In this document: one piece after another, positions 10,068 to 19,046 of the stretch
Position numbering within the stretch: position 1 is the first letter of the stretch
How the letters are laid out: each line of letters opens with the position of its first letter
NCBI GenBank assembly: GCA_017161075.1
Contig: CP046174.1
Span: forward strand, 248,001 to 312,000
DNA from: Erysipelotrichaceae bacterium 66202529
GTDB lineage: Bacteria > Bacillota_I > Bacilli_A > Erysipelotrichales > Erysipelotrichaceae
Length of the DNA: 64,000 nucleotides
Direction: 5' to 3'
The notes under the pieces: model-generated
Told to the model about the DNA's origin: nothing
The model's input: the letters and a program-made list of their open reading frames with translations, nothing else
Databases searched by the model: none
Made by a program: the position numbers and the translations under genes

Positions 10068-12884
10068 TTACGCAACTGCTGTATCATAGGTGTTAGGATA
10101 CAGCGTAATCATCATATAACAGATTTCATCATCACTGATTTCTATTTCAAAGGCTTCCTCAATCGACTTGATATGCGTTCGTATTTTCTGGAAAATGTCC
10201 TTATTCTTTTCCAGATAAGGAATCTTGTGGTCAAATATGATGGTTTTATTCGCAATGATACGCTCTATCATAAATCCGATATGAATAATGAGTGAGAAGC
10301 CGGTGGAAGCTCTGTTTTTTTCATCGTAATTCAAATCCGTAAAGAGACTGTTTAAAAATTCTGTAGAAACCTTTTGTACAGCTAGCGGATTCACATACAT
10401 GACATGCTGGGCAAGGAAGCCGGCAGCTTCTTCTGCATTCTGATCGACCCTTTTGTTTTTGACCGGATGAACACCGGCACCGGTCTTATTTAGAAATTTT
10501 ATAAAATTCTCCTTTTTATCATCCGTTACCAGCTCAGAGATATGAAAGAACGGGACATCCACATCCATATGCACATTCCCTATCACGGCAACTAAGTTAT
10601 AATTGTTTGCAATTTCCTGATATGCATCCTGCTTCTTTTGCAGCTCCTCATTACTCAAAGCAAAAACATGTATATAACCAAGTGAATTTTCCTTCAAAAT
10701 CTCTTCAATCATGTTTTTAAAAGCAATGCTGGTACCCCGTCCGGAGGAACAGGCCGAAATGATGGCAGGCTCCTTTTCCGATGTCGCAAAGGCCGGTTCA
10801 AAACGGTTTTTAATCAGATATTCATTATAGGTCAGATCAATATGCTCATTACGGTTAAGCATAATATGTGCAAAATCCCATGCGATTGCTGTGGATACAT
10901 TGGGAATCGTGTGAGTGGGAATCCCGGTATCCCTGGTCAGCTTATGACCAAAATCAAGTAGGGAGCCCATATCCGCAAGGATCATAACACCCTTTTTAAG
11001 CTGCAGACTTTCGATTTCCTCCACAAACAGCTGATAGCTCTGATTTACATCCTGTGTCAGCGGCATGTCGAAGGCTTTTACAAAATCAGTATGCAGCAGC
11101 CGGTTGCACACCTCTGCGATACTGGAGGCTGTATTACCGTGCGCAAGAATATAAAGAGCAGCCTTTGAAGAATTATCGGTTACAATATCACTTGTAATAT
11201 TTTTTATCAGCAGCTGAAAGAATTTTTTCTCATCAGTTGGCAGCCGCAGCGAAAATTTGCTTTCGATTTTATCAATCATATCATCGACGATTGCTTCCCC
11301 GGTCTTCGCAGGGACAGAGCTGGTTTCCGTAAGCTTTATCTTTCGCAGACGGTCAATGAGAAACTTTAAATGAAATGCCAGGACTAGGATGCTCTGTTCC
11401 GTGATTTTGACAGATAAACGGTTTTGAATTTCCTTCATGACCTCAAGTGAGAAATCAACGATACGCGGTTCAATAATCTTATACAGCTCGTCCTTATTTA
11501 TGGTTTTGAAATACATACTGTTAAGTATTTCATCATAATAAGAGGACACTGCAGAGGAAATACGGATTGCGACCTCATCACTTGTCAGACCCTGCTTGGA
11601 ATAATTGCGTATTTCTTCAATCAGACTGTAATACGCCTCCTCATTCAGCACTTTTTCCTTGACATTTGAGATTTCATTTGATGGCGTGATTACCAGATCG
11701 TAGTTGTAATTTTCATAATTATCCGTGAATGTATAACCGATTTTCCTGTATTTTTTATAGGCCTCCCGTATGTTGTCCGAAAGGAACACATAGGGTACCT
11801 TAATTTCACCAAATTCCTTCGTTTTACTTTCCAGGAAGGAACGTGCACACAGAATTTTTATTTCAGAAGCAAGCTGTCCTATATTTTCTGTAAAGTCATA
11901 TAACGTAATAGCCTTAACGATATCAGCATCGATAATATAGGTTCGCTGTGTTATGATTGCCTCCTTGGAAAAGAGATGCTCCATGATTTTTAATTTTTCC
12001 TGTAAAGGACGTTCTCTGAGCGGAGGTAGATTGATGGTGAGCGGAATCCTGCGCTTGAAGGTTTTCAGCAGTACATCATTCGGATTTTCTGTGGTAGCAC
12101 CAATGATGAGAATATCAGCTTTTCGTATGGTGTTTGCTTCCCCCATTTTCCGATACTGTCCGGTATCCATGAGATAAAACAGCAGCTCCTGTCCTTCTGG
12201 AGGAAGCCGGTGAATTTCATCCAGAAACAGAATTCCGTGATTTGCTTTTTCCACAAGTCCCTCTGTTTCCTGATCAGCTCCGGTGAAGGCTCCACGGATA
12301 TGTCCGAACAGCTGTGATAAGAGCAGCTGCGGATTGTGATAATAATCTGCACAGTTGAACTCCACAAAGGGATATTCCTTTTCACTTACTCCCTTGATTT
12401 TACGTCCATACTCATACATCGTATGTGCAAACAGTGTTTTTCCTGTACCGCTTTCTCCGGTGATCAGCGTATGCAATCCCTTTGGCGGATATAGAATCGC
12501 AGATTGAGCCTGTTTGATTTGCAGGGACTGACTGCCGTCAAAGCCGATCATGACAGAGAATGAATCCGATGTATCCTGATCCTTTCTGAAAAAGATTTCT
12601 TTTATTTCCTCATTTGTATACACCTGTTTTTCTGGAGTGAAATGTAATTCCCTTTGTAAGATAGCAACGGGTATGAATAAGACCGGTCTTGTTTCTATTT
12701 TGATAAACAAGCCGTCCTTCACCGCCGCGTTTAAAATGGTACTGACGGTTGATCTGTACGTGTTAAAATGTTCAGCGACTTCCTTTGCGGTTATTCCAAA
12801 AGCCTCTTTTTTCTGAATCCTGTTTTCCAGATATTCTTTTGTGATGACAGAATAGATATAATCGTATAATTCCTGCTCAGACAT
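10068..12884 (-). CDS. LevR-type sigma-54-dependent PTS transcriptional activator
   Basis: A 938-residue multidomain activator. Residues 1-75 form an HTH region. Residues about 105-345 are a sigma-54-interacting AAA+ domain with Walker A GESGTGKT (143-150), the loop GAFTGA (198-203) that touches sigma-54, and Walker B GILFLDEIH (217-225). Then follow a PRD, an EIIA-mannose-like domain (ILAHGNTASS), an EIIB-galactitol-like segment (SACSSGRGTS) and a C-terminal PRD. In Bacillus LevR, PTS-dependent phosphorylation of these modules tunes activity. Intact GAFTGA, two -24/-12 promoters nearby and rpoN in the same cluster make it the likely activator of the PTS operons at 13150-22597. AGAGGTG precedes the ATG. 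Confidence 0.92.
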   Translation of the reverse strand: MSEQELYDYIYSVITKEYLENRIQKKEAFGITAKEVAEHFNTYRSTVSTILNAAVKDGLFIKIETRPVLFIPVAILQRELHFTPEKQVYTNEEIKEIFFRKDQDTSDSFSVMIGFDGSQSLQIKQAQSAILYPPKGLHTLITGESGTGKTLFAHTMYEYGRKIKGVSEKEYPFVEFNCADYYHNPQLLLSQLFGHIRGAFTGADQETEGLVEKANHGILFLDEIHRLPPEGQELLFYLMDTGQYRKMGEANTIRKADILIIGATTENPNDVLLKTFKRRIPLTINLPPLRERPLQEKLKIMEHLFSKEAIITQRTYIIDADIVKAITLYDFTENIGQLASEIKILCARSFLESKTKEFGEIKVPYVFLSDNIREAYKKYRKIGYTFTDNYENYNYDLVITPSNEISNVKEKVLNEEAYYSLIEEIRNYSKQGLTSDEVAIRISSAVSSYYDEILNSMYFKTINKDELYKIIEPRIVDFSLEVMKEIQNRLSVKITEQSILVLAFHLKFLIDRLRKIKLTETSSVPAKTGEAIVDDMIDKIESKFSLRLPTDEKKFFQLLIKNITSDIVTDNSSKAALYILAHGNTASSIAEVCNRLLHTDFVKAFDMPLTQDVNQSYQLFVEEIESLQLKKGVMILADMGSLLDFGHKLTRDTGIPTHTIPNVSTAIAWDFAHIMLNRNEHIDLTYNEYLIKNRFEPAFATSEKEPAIISACSSGRGTSIAFKNMIEEILKENSLGYIHVFALSNEELQKKQDAYQEIANNYNLVAVIGNVHMDVDVPFFHISELVTDDKKENFIKFLNKTGAGVHPVKNKRVDQNAEEAAGFLAQHVMYVNPLAVQKVSTEFLNSLFTDLNYDEKNRASTGFSLIIHIGFMIERIIANKTIIFDHKIPYLEKNKDIFQKIRTHIKSIEEAFEIEISDDEICYMMITLYPNTYDTAVA

Positions 12885-13021
12885 ATCTACACCTCTTTTC
12901 TTTTTTATATACGTAATCTGACATGGCTTGTATATGACTTGGATGCTATACGTACACAGTCAGACCAGGTGCTTATGAAGCATATGTGTACTTATACAGG
13001 CAAACATGTACAGTACGAAAC

Positions 13022-13033
13022 GTAAGCGCTTAT
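13022..13033 (-). promoter_or_regulatory. possible catabolite-repression (cre-like) palindrome before the LevR-type gene
   Basis: Contains the perfect 10-base palindrome TAAGCGCTTA (13023-13032), matching the core of CcpA cre sites although the outer bases are off consensus. It lies about 140 bases upstream of the activator start, in the 265-base gap after the EIIA gene. Catabolite repression of the activator would be expected for such a system. Confidence 0.35.
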
Positions 13034-13149
13034 GATCCATTGGTGTAAGCAATGGTTATTTTCAGTAATATAGGGAAAATCTTAACCCTCTGTGAAAAGG
13101 AATACAAGGGATTGTTCCCTTACGGCAGTTATGCAAAGACTAGGTAAAG

Positions 13150-13626
13150 CTATGACAGCAGCTCAACCAGGGCAGTGATGATTTCCTTAGGCGTTGAGGA
13201 AGCCTTGATTTTTTCCATGGACTCCTTTTCTGAAAACATATCAACCAGCTTTTGAAGAATGGTAAGCTGATGCTCTGCGCCGTTGACTGCCAATGTGAAG
13301 GTAATATTTACCGGTACTGTTTCATTGTCAGAGCCCATCAGAATAAAGTCTACCGGGTTTTTCAGCTTTGTGACGATAATGGCTGATTTTTCCACAGTAT
13401 CTCGTTCAATAGGATGGGGAATCGCCACCTTCATAACCTCTGTCGGAAGGGCTGTCGGATATAGCTTTTCTCTTTTGATGACTGCCTCCGCAAAGCCCTT
13501 CTTTACATACCCCTTTTGATATGCATCTTCCCCGATTTTTCTGATGGCATCCTCAAAGTCCTCAGCTTCAAGCTCCATCTGTATCAAATCTTCAAATAAT
13601 AAATCCTTTATATTGTATTTTTCCAT
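13150..13626 (-). CDS. gatA: PTS EIIA component, fructose/galactitol (type 2) family
   Basis: A 158-residue cytoplasmic EIIA that takes phosphate from HPr and passes it to the EIIB encoded divergently. The phosphorylated histidine is His71 in the context VAIPHP, the PTS_EIIA_2 signature, with the following ERDTVEKSAIIV segment. GGGAGG (13636-13641) precedes the ATG, and a near-perfect sigma-54 promoter lies just upstream. Splitting of EIIA from EIIB/EIIC onto opposite strands with a shared divergent control region is unusual. Substrate cannot be read from the EIIA; the galactitol label follows from its partners. Confidence 0.88.
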   Translation of the reverse strand: MEKYNIKDLLFEDLIQMELEAEDFEDAIRKIGEDAYQKGYVKKGFAEAVIKREKLYPTALPTEVMKVAIPHPIERDTVEKSAIIVTKLKNPVDFILMGSDNETVPVNITFTLAVNGAEHQLTILQKLVDMFSEKESMEKIKASSTPKEIITALVELLS

Positions 13627-13653
13627 AATTGAATACCTCCCGCTTTAGTAAAA

Positions 13654-13669
13654 AGCAAAAATCTTGCCA
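13654..13669 (-). promoter_or_regulatory. sigma-54 (-24/-12) promoter for the EIIA gene
   Basis: Read on the minus strand: TGGCAAGATTTTTGCT. The -24 TGGCA and -12 TTGCT blocks have the exact sigma-54 spacing. Transcription would start near 13643, leaving a very short leader with GGGAGG close to its 5' end. Confidence 0.85.
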
Positions 13670-14077
13670 ATTTATGAAAGCATACGCAGATTCTGTTACA
13701 ATTCAGCTTTTTATAAGGAAAAAGCCTTGTTTGTACAAGTGCATTTCCGCAAATAGAACCAATGATCAATACACTTTCTGCGGATAACATACTGTGGCGG
13801 TTTATGATACCATAAGATATGGAAAACAGTTACAATCAGAGTTTCGAAGAATGAAAATACAGTGTCATGCAAGCTGCATCATGCATGGGTTTGAACGCTT
13901 CAGGCAGTAAATGAAATAATAAAACACAGGTTGTAAGTGCATCTTCTTTTTAATTTGTTTGGAATATATGACAGTCTCAGTGTCATAAATCTCAAGTAAA
14001 ATTATAGCATAGAAATACGTAAAGAAATATGAAAAAAATATTTGTCGTTATTTGTCGATGGAATATAAATCAGCTGC

Positions 14078-14108
14078 TGTCTATATGAGGCCGTATGTCT
14101 ATATAAGG
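14078..14108. repeat. direct repeat, candidate activator binding site (UAS)
   Basis: Two copies of TGTCTATATRAGG at 14078-14090 and 14096-14108, 18 bases apart, about 130 bases upstream of the -12 element at 14221-14236. That is the usual distance for an enhancer-like site of a sigma-54 activator. Assignment to the LevR-type protein is inference. Confidence 0.45.
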
Positions 14109-14220
14109 AAGTGTTTTGGCGGATACAGCCTGTTGGACGCAAAATACAGGAAGGCTTGCACAATCCTTTCTGCCTGGCAATTCGTAAACAAAGGTAAAAA
14201 ATGGAGCTGTTCACTATAAT

Positions 14221-14236
14221 TGGCAACATTTTTGCT
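14221..14236 (+). promoter_or_regulatory. sigma-54 (-24/-12) promoter for the gatB operon
   Basis: TGGCAACATTTTTGCT matches the sigma-54 consensus (TGGCA, then TTGCT with correct spacing). Predicted start is near 14247, 38 bases before gatB. Confidence 0.88.
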
Positions 14237-14284
14237 TTAATAAATAAGCGTAAAGAACCTGCAAAGGTTAGAAAGGAGAATAAG

Positions 14285-14575
14285 ATGAAAACTATTATCG
14301 TTGCTTGTGGAGGTGGTATCGCTACTTCAGCTACCTGCGCTACAAAAATCAATATGGCGCTGGAAGAACGCGGACTCAGCAATCTGGCAAAAGCAGAGGC
14401 TGTCGATATCAAATCACTGGATAATTTCATCAAAACGGCGGATGTATATGTATCCATCACCCCGATGCGCGGTGTGGTACAAAATTACGATATCCCTGTA
14501 ATCAGCGGTATTCCGCTGCTGACAGGAATGGGTAAGGATGCTTGCATTGATGAAATCGTTAAGGCATTAAAGTAA
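14285..14575 (+). CDS. gatB: PTS EIIB component, galactitol family
   Basis: A 96-residue EIIB with the phosphocysteine loop VACGGGIATS near the N-terminus (Cys8), typical of the galactitol/lactose-like EIIB fold. It accepts phosphate from EIIA His71 and phosphorylates sugar bound to EIIC. The ATG at 14285 is preceded by AGAAAGGAG and lies just downstream of the sigma-54 promoter, which rules out starts further upstream. It is followed 25 bases later by the EIIC gene. Confidence 0.93.
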   Translation: MKTIIVACGGGIATSATCATKINMALEERGLSNLAKAEAVDIKSLDNFIKTADVYVSITPMRGVVQNYDIPVISGIPLLTGMGKDACIDEIVKALK

Positions 14576-14600
14576 AAGAAAAGAAGAGGAGAAAAAAATT

Positions 14601-15947
14601 ATGGAAATGTTAGCTTCAGTATTCCAGGGTCTGCTAGACTTGGGCGCTGCCGTATTCTTACCAATCGTGTTATTCATTATTGGTATCATCGTTGGAATGA
14701 AACCGGGCAAGGCGTTCTCATCCGCATTGACCTTAGGTGTTGCATTTATCGGTATCAACCTGCTGATCGGGTATATGGGGGATACCGTTGGGGCTGCTTT
14801 TACAACTATCGTTGAGGGGTCAGATAGTACGTTAAAGTATATTGATATGGGATGGGCGCCTGCGCTGGGACTTGCCTGGCAATGGCAGTATGCATTCCTG
14901 ATGTTCCCGATACAGATAGCAATCAATGTTGTCATGCTGCTGTTTGGATGGACAAACTGTCTGAACGTCGATATGTGGAATGTCGGAAATAAAGTATTTA
15001 CAGCCTTCCTGGTAACCTGTGCTTGCAACAATGTCATCATCGGCTTTATCGTTGCGGTTGTTCAGATTATCGCAGAATTGAAAAACGCAGATTACACCAA
15101 GTATCAGATTATGGAGCTTACCGGTGTTCCATCCGTTGGTATGCCGCACTGTATGTTCCTGAGCAATATCTTCTTCTATCCGATTGCAAATATCCTGGAT
15201 AAGATTATGCCAAATACCAAGCCATGGAATGCACAGGAAATCCGTAACAAAATCGGTATTTTCGGTGAAAATCATGTATTGGGCTTTATCATGGGTACGG
15301 TTATCGGTCTGGCAGCCGGACAGGGCTCCGGTGCACTGCTGCTTGGTGTGCAGGCCGGTACAGCACTGACTTTATTCCCAATGGTATCCAAGCTGTTTAT
15401 GACAGCACTGACACCGATTTCCGATGCTGCCAGCGAATGGGTGAAAAAGAAATTCCCTGGACGTGAGCTGATTATCGGACTTGACTGGCCAATCCTAGCA
15501 GGTAACTCTGAAATCTGGGTCGCAATTATTCTGACAATTCCTGTTGCTTTGATTTTCTCTCTGGTATTGCCTGGAAATACTGCACTCGTTCTTGGAAATC
15601 TGATGAATGTATGCGTATGCGCACCGTTATTCCTTGCAATGAAGGGTGATATTCTGAAAATGTGTATCGTTTCCTGGATCTGGTGTCCAATTCTGAGCTA
15701 TGCTGCATCTGTTATGGGACCACTGCTGACAAGTCTTGCAAATACAGCAGGAACCTACAATACGGATATCACATGGTGGGGCTGCGATATCGCAGAAATT
15801 CGTTTCGCAATCTATGAAGCGGCATCCGGCAATATGATTGGTATTCTTGCCTGTGTCGGTGTGGTCGTACTGGGTGTACTCTATTTCCTGAAATGGGCAC
15901 CTGCAAGAGAAAAGGCCGCAAAGGAACGTCTGGAATCCGGTCAGTAA
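14601..15947 (+). CDS. gatC: PTS EIIC component, galactitol family permease
   Basis: A 448-residue polytopic permease of the GatC/SgcC family, with conserved segments such as LPIVLFIIGIIVGMKPGKAF, the CACNN turn and the internal MGTVIGLAAGQGS region. It moves the substrate across the membrane while EIIB phosphorylates it. Galactitol is the classic substrate, but relatives carry other polyols. The downstream genes (no tagatose-bisphosphate aldolase or tagatose-6-phosphate kinase) argue against the standard galactitol route. A GGAGA site precedes the ATG. Confidence 0.92.
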   Translation: MEMLASVFQGLLDLGAAVFLPIVLFIIGIIVGMKPGKAFSSALTLGVAFIGINLLIGYMGDTVGAAFTTIVEGSDSTLKYIDMGWAPALGLAWQWQYAFLMFPIQIAINVVMLLFGWTNCLNVDMWNVGNKVFTAFLVTCACNNVIIGFIVAVVQIIAELKNADYTKYQIMELTGVPSVGMPHCMFLSNIFFYPIANILDKIMPNTKPWNAQEIRNKIGIFGENHVLGFIMGTVIGLAAGQGSGALLLGVQAGTALTLFPMVSKLFMTALTPISDAASEWVKKKFPGRELIIGLDWPILAGNSEIWVAIILTIPVALIFSLVLPGNTALVLGNLMNVCVCAPLFLAMKGDILKMCIVSWIWCPILSYAASVMGPLLTSLANTAGTYNTDITWWGCDIAEIRFAIYEAASGNMIGILACVGVVVLGVLYFLKWAPAREKAAKERLESGQ

Positions 15948-15989
15948 ACACGTAAACTTATCCTAAAAGCCTGTATTTATATGATAAAA

Positions 15990-16021
15990 CCGTATGATGA
16001 GCTGCTTCATTCATCATACGG
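15990..16021 (+). other. strong intercistronic hairpin between gatC and the next gene
   Basis: Eleven-base stem CCGTATGATGA / TCATCATACGG with a 10-base loop, then GAGGGCTTTT. The T run is short and offset, so this is more likely a partial terminator or mRNA-stabilising stem that sets PTS to kinase expression ratio. Confidence 0.5.
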
Positions 16022-16083
16022 AGGGCTTTTACGGGAACACCGTTTTACAATAAGACAAGAAGCAAAGAAAATGAGGTGAGCGT

Positions 16084-16302
16084 ATGAGCAGATTTCAACA
16101 ATTCTGGTGGTATATAGGTGTTTGTATGACGACTGTCGCACTTCTATTCTCAGTGTTTACCAGAAATTGGGTATTGGCTGTTCTGTGTGCATTTTCTACA
16201 GCGATGCTGAGAAAATTAAATGATAAGGTCGAGCTTCCTAAAGTTTATACCGAGCGCGGTATCAAAAATGAATGGTTTACTCCAAGGAGAGGTCGGGAAT
16301 GA
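16084..16302 (+). CDS. small membrane protein of the sigma-54 operon, unknown
   Basis: A 72-residue protein with one or two hydrophobic stretches (WWYIGVCMTTVALLFSVF and WVLAVLCAFSTAML) and a basic, charged tail. A GAGGTG site precedes the ATG. Its stop overlaps the dhaK start by four bases (ATGA), so it is translated with the kinase. It may help the EIIC or tether the kinase, but no family was recognised and no function is claimed. Confidence 0.65.
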   Translation: MSRFQQFWWYIGVCMTTVALLFSVFTRNWVLAVLCAFSTAMLRKLNDKVELPKVYTERGIKNEWFTPRRGRE

Positions 16303-17303
16303 AAAAGATAATAAATGATCCAAATTGTGTAGTGGATGAAATGCTGAAAGGGATTGAAATATCAAATCCGGATGTCTTTTATGACAGAGAGGGCGTTGTC
16401 ATTGCACGGAAAAAGAAAAGTGACAAGGTAGGTCTTGTATCCGGAGGCGGCAGCGGTCATGAACCGGCACATGCCGGCTATGTCGGCTATGGGATGCTGG
16501 ATGCCGCAGTGAGTGGAAATGTATTTGCTTCCCCTTCACCGGACCGTGTTTTAAAGGGTATCCAGCTTGCGGATACGGGACATGGTGTACTGCTGATTAT
16601 TAAAAATTATGCCGGTGATATTATGAACTTTGAAATTGCAGAGGAGCTGGCAGGGTTTGAAGGTATCACAGTCGATCACGTTGTGGTAAAGGACGATGTT
16701 GCTGTTGCGGACAGTGATGAAGCAACCGGACGGCGTGGTATTGCCGGCACGGTATTCGTACACAAAATTGCCGGTGCGAAAGCAGAACAGGGAGCTGAGC
16801 TGTCGGAGGTAAAGCGTGTCGCTGAAAAAACAATAGAAAATGTCAGAAGCTTTGGTGTTTCTCTTTCCTCCTGTACGATTCCTGCTGTCGGTACTCCCGG
16901 CTTCAGCATTGCGGAAGACCAGATGGAGATCGGTATGGGAATTCACGGAGAAGCCGGAATTGAAAAGACCACATTGAAAGCCTCAAAGGAAATTGCAGAA
17001 ATCGTTGTAGATAAAATCCTGGCAGATAAGGATTACGGTGACAGTGAGGTTGCAGTCATGATCAATGGACTAGGGGCTACACCTTTGATGGAATTATACA
17101 TTCTGGCAAACGATGTGAATGATGTTTTAACGGATAGGGGATTAAAGCCGGTAAAGTATTATGTAGGAAATTATATGACGGCAATAGAAATGGCGGGGGC
17201 CTCCTGCAGTATTCTGAAGCTGGATGATGAGCTGAAGGAGCTGCTGCTGAGTCCAAGTAATACACCGGCATTAAAGGAGATCGGAACATGGGATTTCAAA
17301 TAG
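16299..17303 (+). CDS. dhaK: dihydroxyacetone kinase subunit DhaK
   Basis: The 334-residue substrate-binding subunit. It has the covalent hemiaminal histidine in GMGIHGEAG (His216) and the catalytic pair His54 (SGGGSGHEPAH) and Asp107 (NYAGDIMNF), so it should bind a short ketose covalently. It is paired with dhaL. Members of this family phosphorylate dihydroxyacetone, and some homologues act on erythruloses, so the substrate here is open. AAGGAG lies nine bases before the ATG at 16299; an in-frame upstream start at 16272 is less likely. The gene is about 20 residues shorter than the E. coli protein. Confidence 0.93.
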   Translation: MKKIINDPNCVVDEMLKGIEISNPDVFYDREGVVIARKKKSDKVGLVSGGGSGHEPAHAGYVGYGMLDAAVSGNVFASPSPDRVLKGIQLADTGHGVLLIIKNYAGDIMNFEIAEELAGFEGITVDHVVVKDDVAVADSDEATGRRGIAGTVFVHKIAGAKAEQGAELSEVKRVAEKTIENVRSFGVSLSSCTIPAVGTPGFSIAEDQMEIGMGIHGEAGIEKTTLKASKEIAEIVVDKILADKDYGDSEVAVMINGLGATPLMELYILANDVNDVLTDRGLKPVKYYVGNYMTAIEMAGASCSILKLDDELKELLLSPSNTPALKEIGTWDFK

Positions 17304-17935
17304 ATACAAAGGATTTTATTGCATATTTTGAACAGACCAAAAAGGTGATTGCAGGACAGAGAGAATATGTAACGGAGCTGGATTCCACGACAGGGGATGG
17401 CGATCACTGGGTGAATATCAACATGGGCTTTGAAAAAATAACAGCCTTATCTCAGGAATTGGAAACCATGGATCTGGCTGCGATGTTTAAAAAGGTGGGT
17501 ATGACCATGTATTCTGCCGTGGGAGGCTCCTCGGGAGCATTGTATGGCAGTGGATATATGGCAGCTTCCAGATACTGTACGGGAAAGGACTATCTGGATG
17601 TGCATTCTCTGTATGAGATGTATGAGGCTATGCTTCAGGAAATCATGAAGCGTGGAAAGACAGAGCCGGGTCAGAAAACGATGCTGGATGCTCTATCACA
17701 GGCATTGCTTGCCTATAAGGCAGCGCTGGATGCACAGGCTGATGAAAAGGAAGTTATCACAAGCTTTATAGAAGGTGCTAAACAGGGCGCTGAAAGCACA
17801 AGAGATATGGAAGCAGTTAAGGGCAGAGCAAGCTATCGGACAGATAAGGGTGTCGGGCATTTGGATCCCGGTGCTGTAACGATGGCTATGCAGCTGGAAA
17901 GTATGGGAACTATCATTTTGGAGAAATTAAAATAA
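17288..17935 (+). CDS. dhaL: dihydroxyacetone kinase subunit DhaL
   Basis: The nucleotide-binding subunit, 215 residues, helical. The Mg-ADP site is LDSTTGDGDHW with Asp32, Asp37 and Asp39, followed by the GGSSGALYGSG loop and DPGAVTMAM near the end. In PTS-dependent kinases DhaL holds ADP that is rephosphorylated by DhaM; in ATP-dependent enzymes the nucleotide exchanges. No dhaM is present in the window. It overlaps dhaK by 16 bases, with AAAGGAG before the ATG. Confidence 0.93.
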   Translation: MGFQIDTKDFIAYFEQTKKVIAGQREYVTELDSTTGDGDHWVNINMGFEKITALSQELETMDLAAMFKKVGMTMYSAVGGSSGALYGSGYMAASRYCTGKDYLDVHSLYEMYEAMLQEIMKRGKTEPGQKTMLDALSQALLAYKAALDAQADEKEVITSFIEGAKQGAESTRDMEAVKGRASYRTDKGVGHLDPGAVTMAMQLESMGTIILEKLK

Positions 17936-17955
17936 ATACAGGAGGGTAATATCGT

Positions 17956-18999
17956 ATGTTAATGAAGAAAATACAGTTTTATGCACCCGGAGATATCCGT
18001 GTAGAGCAGGCAGAGGTTCCGACACCAGGCAAGGGTGAAATCGTTATTAAAAATGAAGTGACACTGACGTGTGGTACGGATGTAAAGACATATAAGAGAG
18101 GCTATCGCTATGAACCGCCATTCGGTATGGGACATGAGGCGAGTGGTATTGTATATGCCATCGGTGAAGGTGTTACCAAATTTAAGGTAGGAGACCGTGT
18201 TGTTGCACATAACTCTGCTTCCTGCGGAAAGTGCTACTATTGTAAAAAGGGACAGGAGTCCATGTGTGTGGATCTGATTCAGAACCAGTTTACCAACGGA
18301 GCCTATGCGGAATATCAGCTGATTCCGGAACGAATTGTGAATCTGAATACCTTCCTGATTCCGGAGGATATGTCCTACAAGCAGGCTGCACTTCTGGAAC
18401 CACTTGCTTGTGCCTTGTACGGTACGGAAATGACTAACTTCGATCTTGGTGATTATGTATGTGTAAACGGCTGCGGACCAATCGGATTGATGTTTGTTCG
18501 TATGTGCGTATTGCGTGGTGCACATGTCATCGCCTGTGATATGACAGCAGAACGACTGGCACTTGCAAAGAAGCTGGGTGCACAGGAAGTCATCAATATT
18601 AAAGAACTGAATGGAAAGGATCAGGCACAGGCTGTTAAGGATTTGACACCGGATGCCCGTGGTGTAGATGCTGCCATTGAAGCTGCAGGCTTACCTGAGG
18701 TTTGGCAGATTGCTCTGCGTATGGCTCGTCCTGGTGGAGAGGTATTGTTCTTCGGCGGAACGAAAAAAGGTCTGGAGGTACCGGTGGATACAACACTGGT
18801 TCACTATTCTCAGCTAACGATGAAGGGAGTATTCCATACAACGCCGCAGCATGTAAATGCAGCCTTTGAAATGCTGAAAATGGGCGCAATCAAAGCAGAG
18901 GATTTTGTGCAGAATGAATATACGATTGAGGATACGGAAAAGGCAATCGTAGAGCATGCCAGCGGTAAGGTTATCAAAAACTGTATCGTCTACAAATAA
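17956..18999 (+). CDS. zinc-dependent medium-chain alcohol/polyol dehydrogenase
   Basis: A 347-residue MDR-family NAD(P)-dependent dehydrogenase. Catalytic zinc ligands lie in TCGTDVK (Cys) and GMGHEASG (His/Glu); the structural zinc uses four cysteines in SCGKCYYCKKGQESMC. The Rossmann fold has the NGCGPIGLMFVRM dinucleotide loop and an acidic residue in VIACDMTAERL that favours NAD. Relatives include sorbitol, threonine and galactitol-1-phosphate dehydrogenases. Context (PTS upstream, ketose kinase and aldolases nearby) points to oxidation of a polyol or polyol phosphate to a ketose. AGGAGG precedes the start. Confidence 0.88.
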   Translation: MLMKKIQFYAPGDIRVEQAEVPTPGKGEIVIKNEVTLTCGTDVKTYKRGYRYEPPFGMGHEASGIVYAIGEGVTKFKVGDRVVAHNSASCGKCYYCKKGQESMCVDLIQNQFTNGAYAEYQLIPERIVNLNTFLIPEDMSYKQAALLEPLACALYGTEMTNFDLGDYVCVNGCGPIGLMFVRMCVLRGAHVIACDMTAERLALAKKLGAQEVINIKELNGKDQAQAVKDLTPDARGVDAAIEAAGLPEVWQIALRMARPGGEVLFFGGTKKGLEVPVDTTLVHYSQLTMKGVFHTTPQHVNAAFEMLKMGAIKAEDFVQNEYTIEDTEKAIVEHASGKVIKNCIVYK

Positions 19000-19046
19000 G
19001 CTCTGTATAAATTGTATTCTGAAACGTATGGATGTATAATTCACTT

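Larger units (their letters stand above)
13627..14284. other. divergent control region between EIIA and EIIB genes
   Basis: About 660 bases with a sigma-54 promoter at each end (13654-13669 minus, 14221-14236 plus) and direct repeats at 14040-14057 (ATTTGTCG twice) and 14078-14108. No gene is supported here; an in-frame extension of gatB to 14201 overlaps the promoter and is not real coding sequence. Confidence 0.6.

Noticed and set aside
14201..14284. In-frame N-terminal extension of gatB
   Set aside because: It overlaps the sigma-54 promoter and its predicted transcription start; AGAAAGGAG supports the ATG at 14285.
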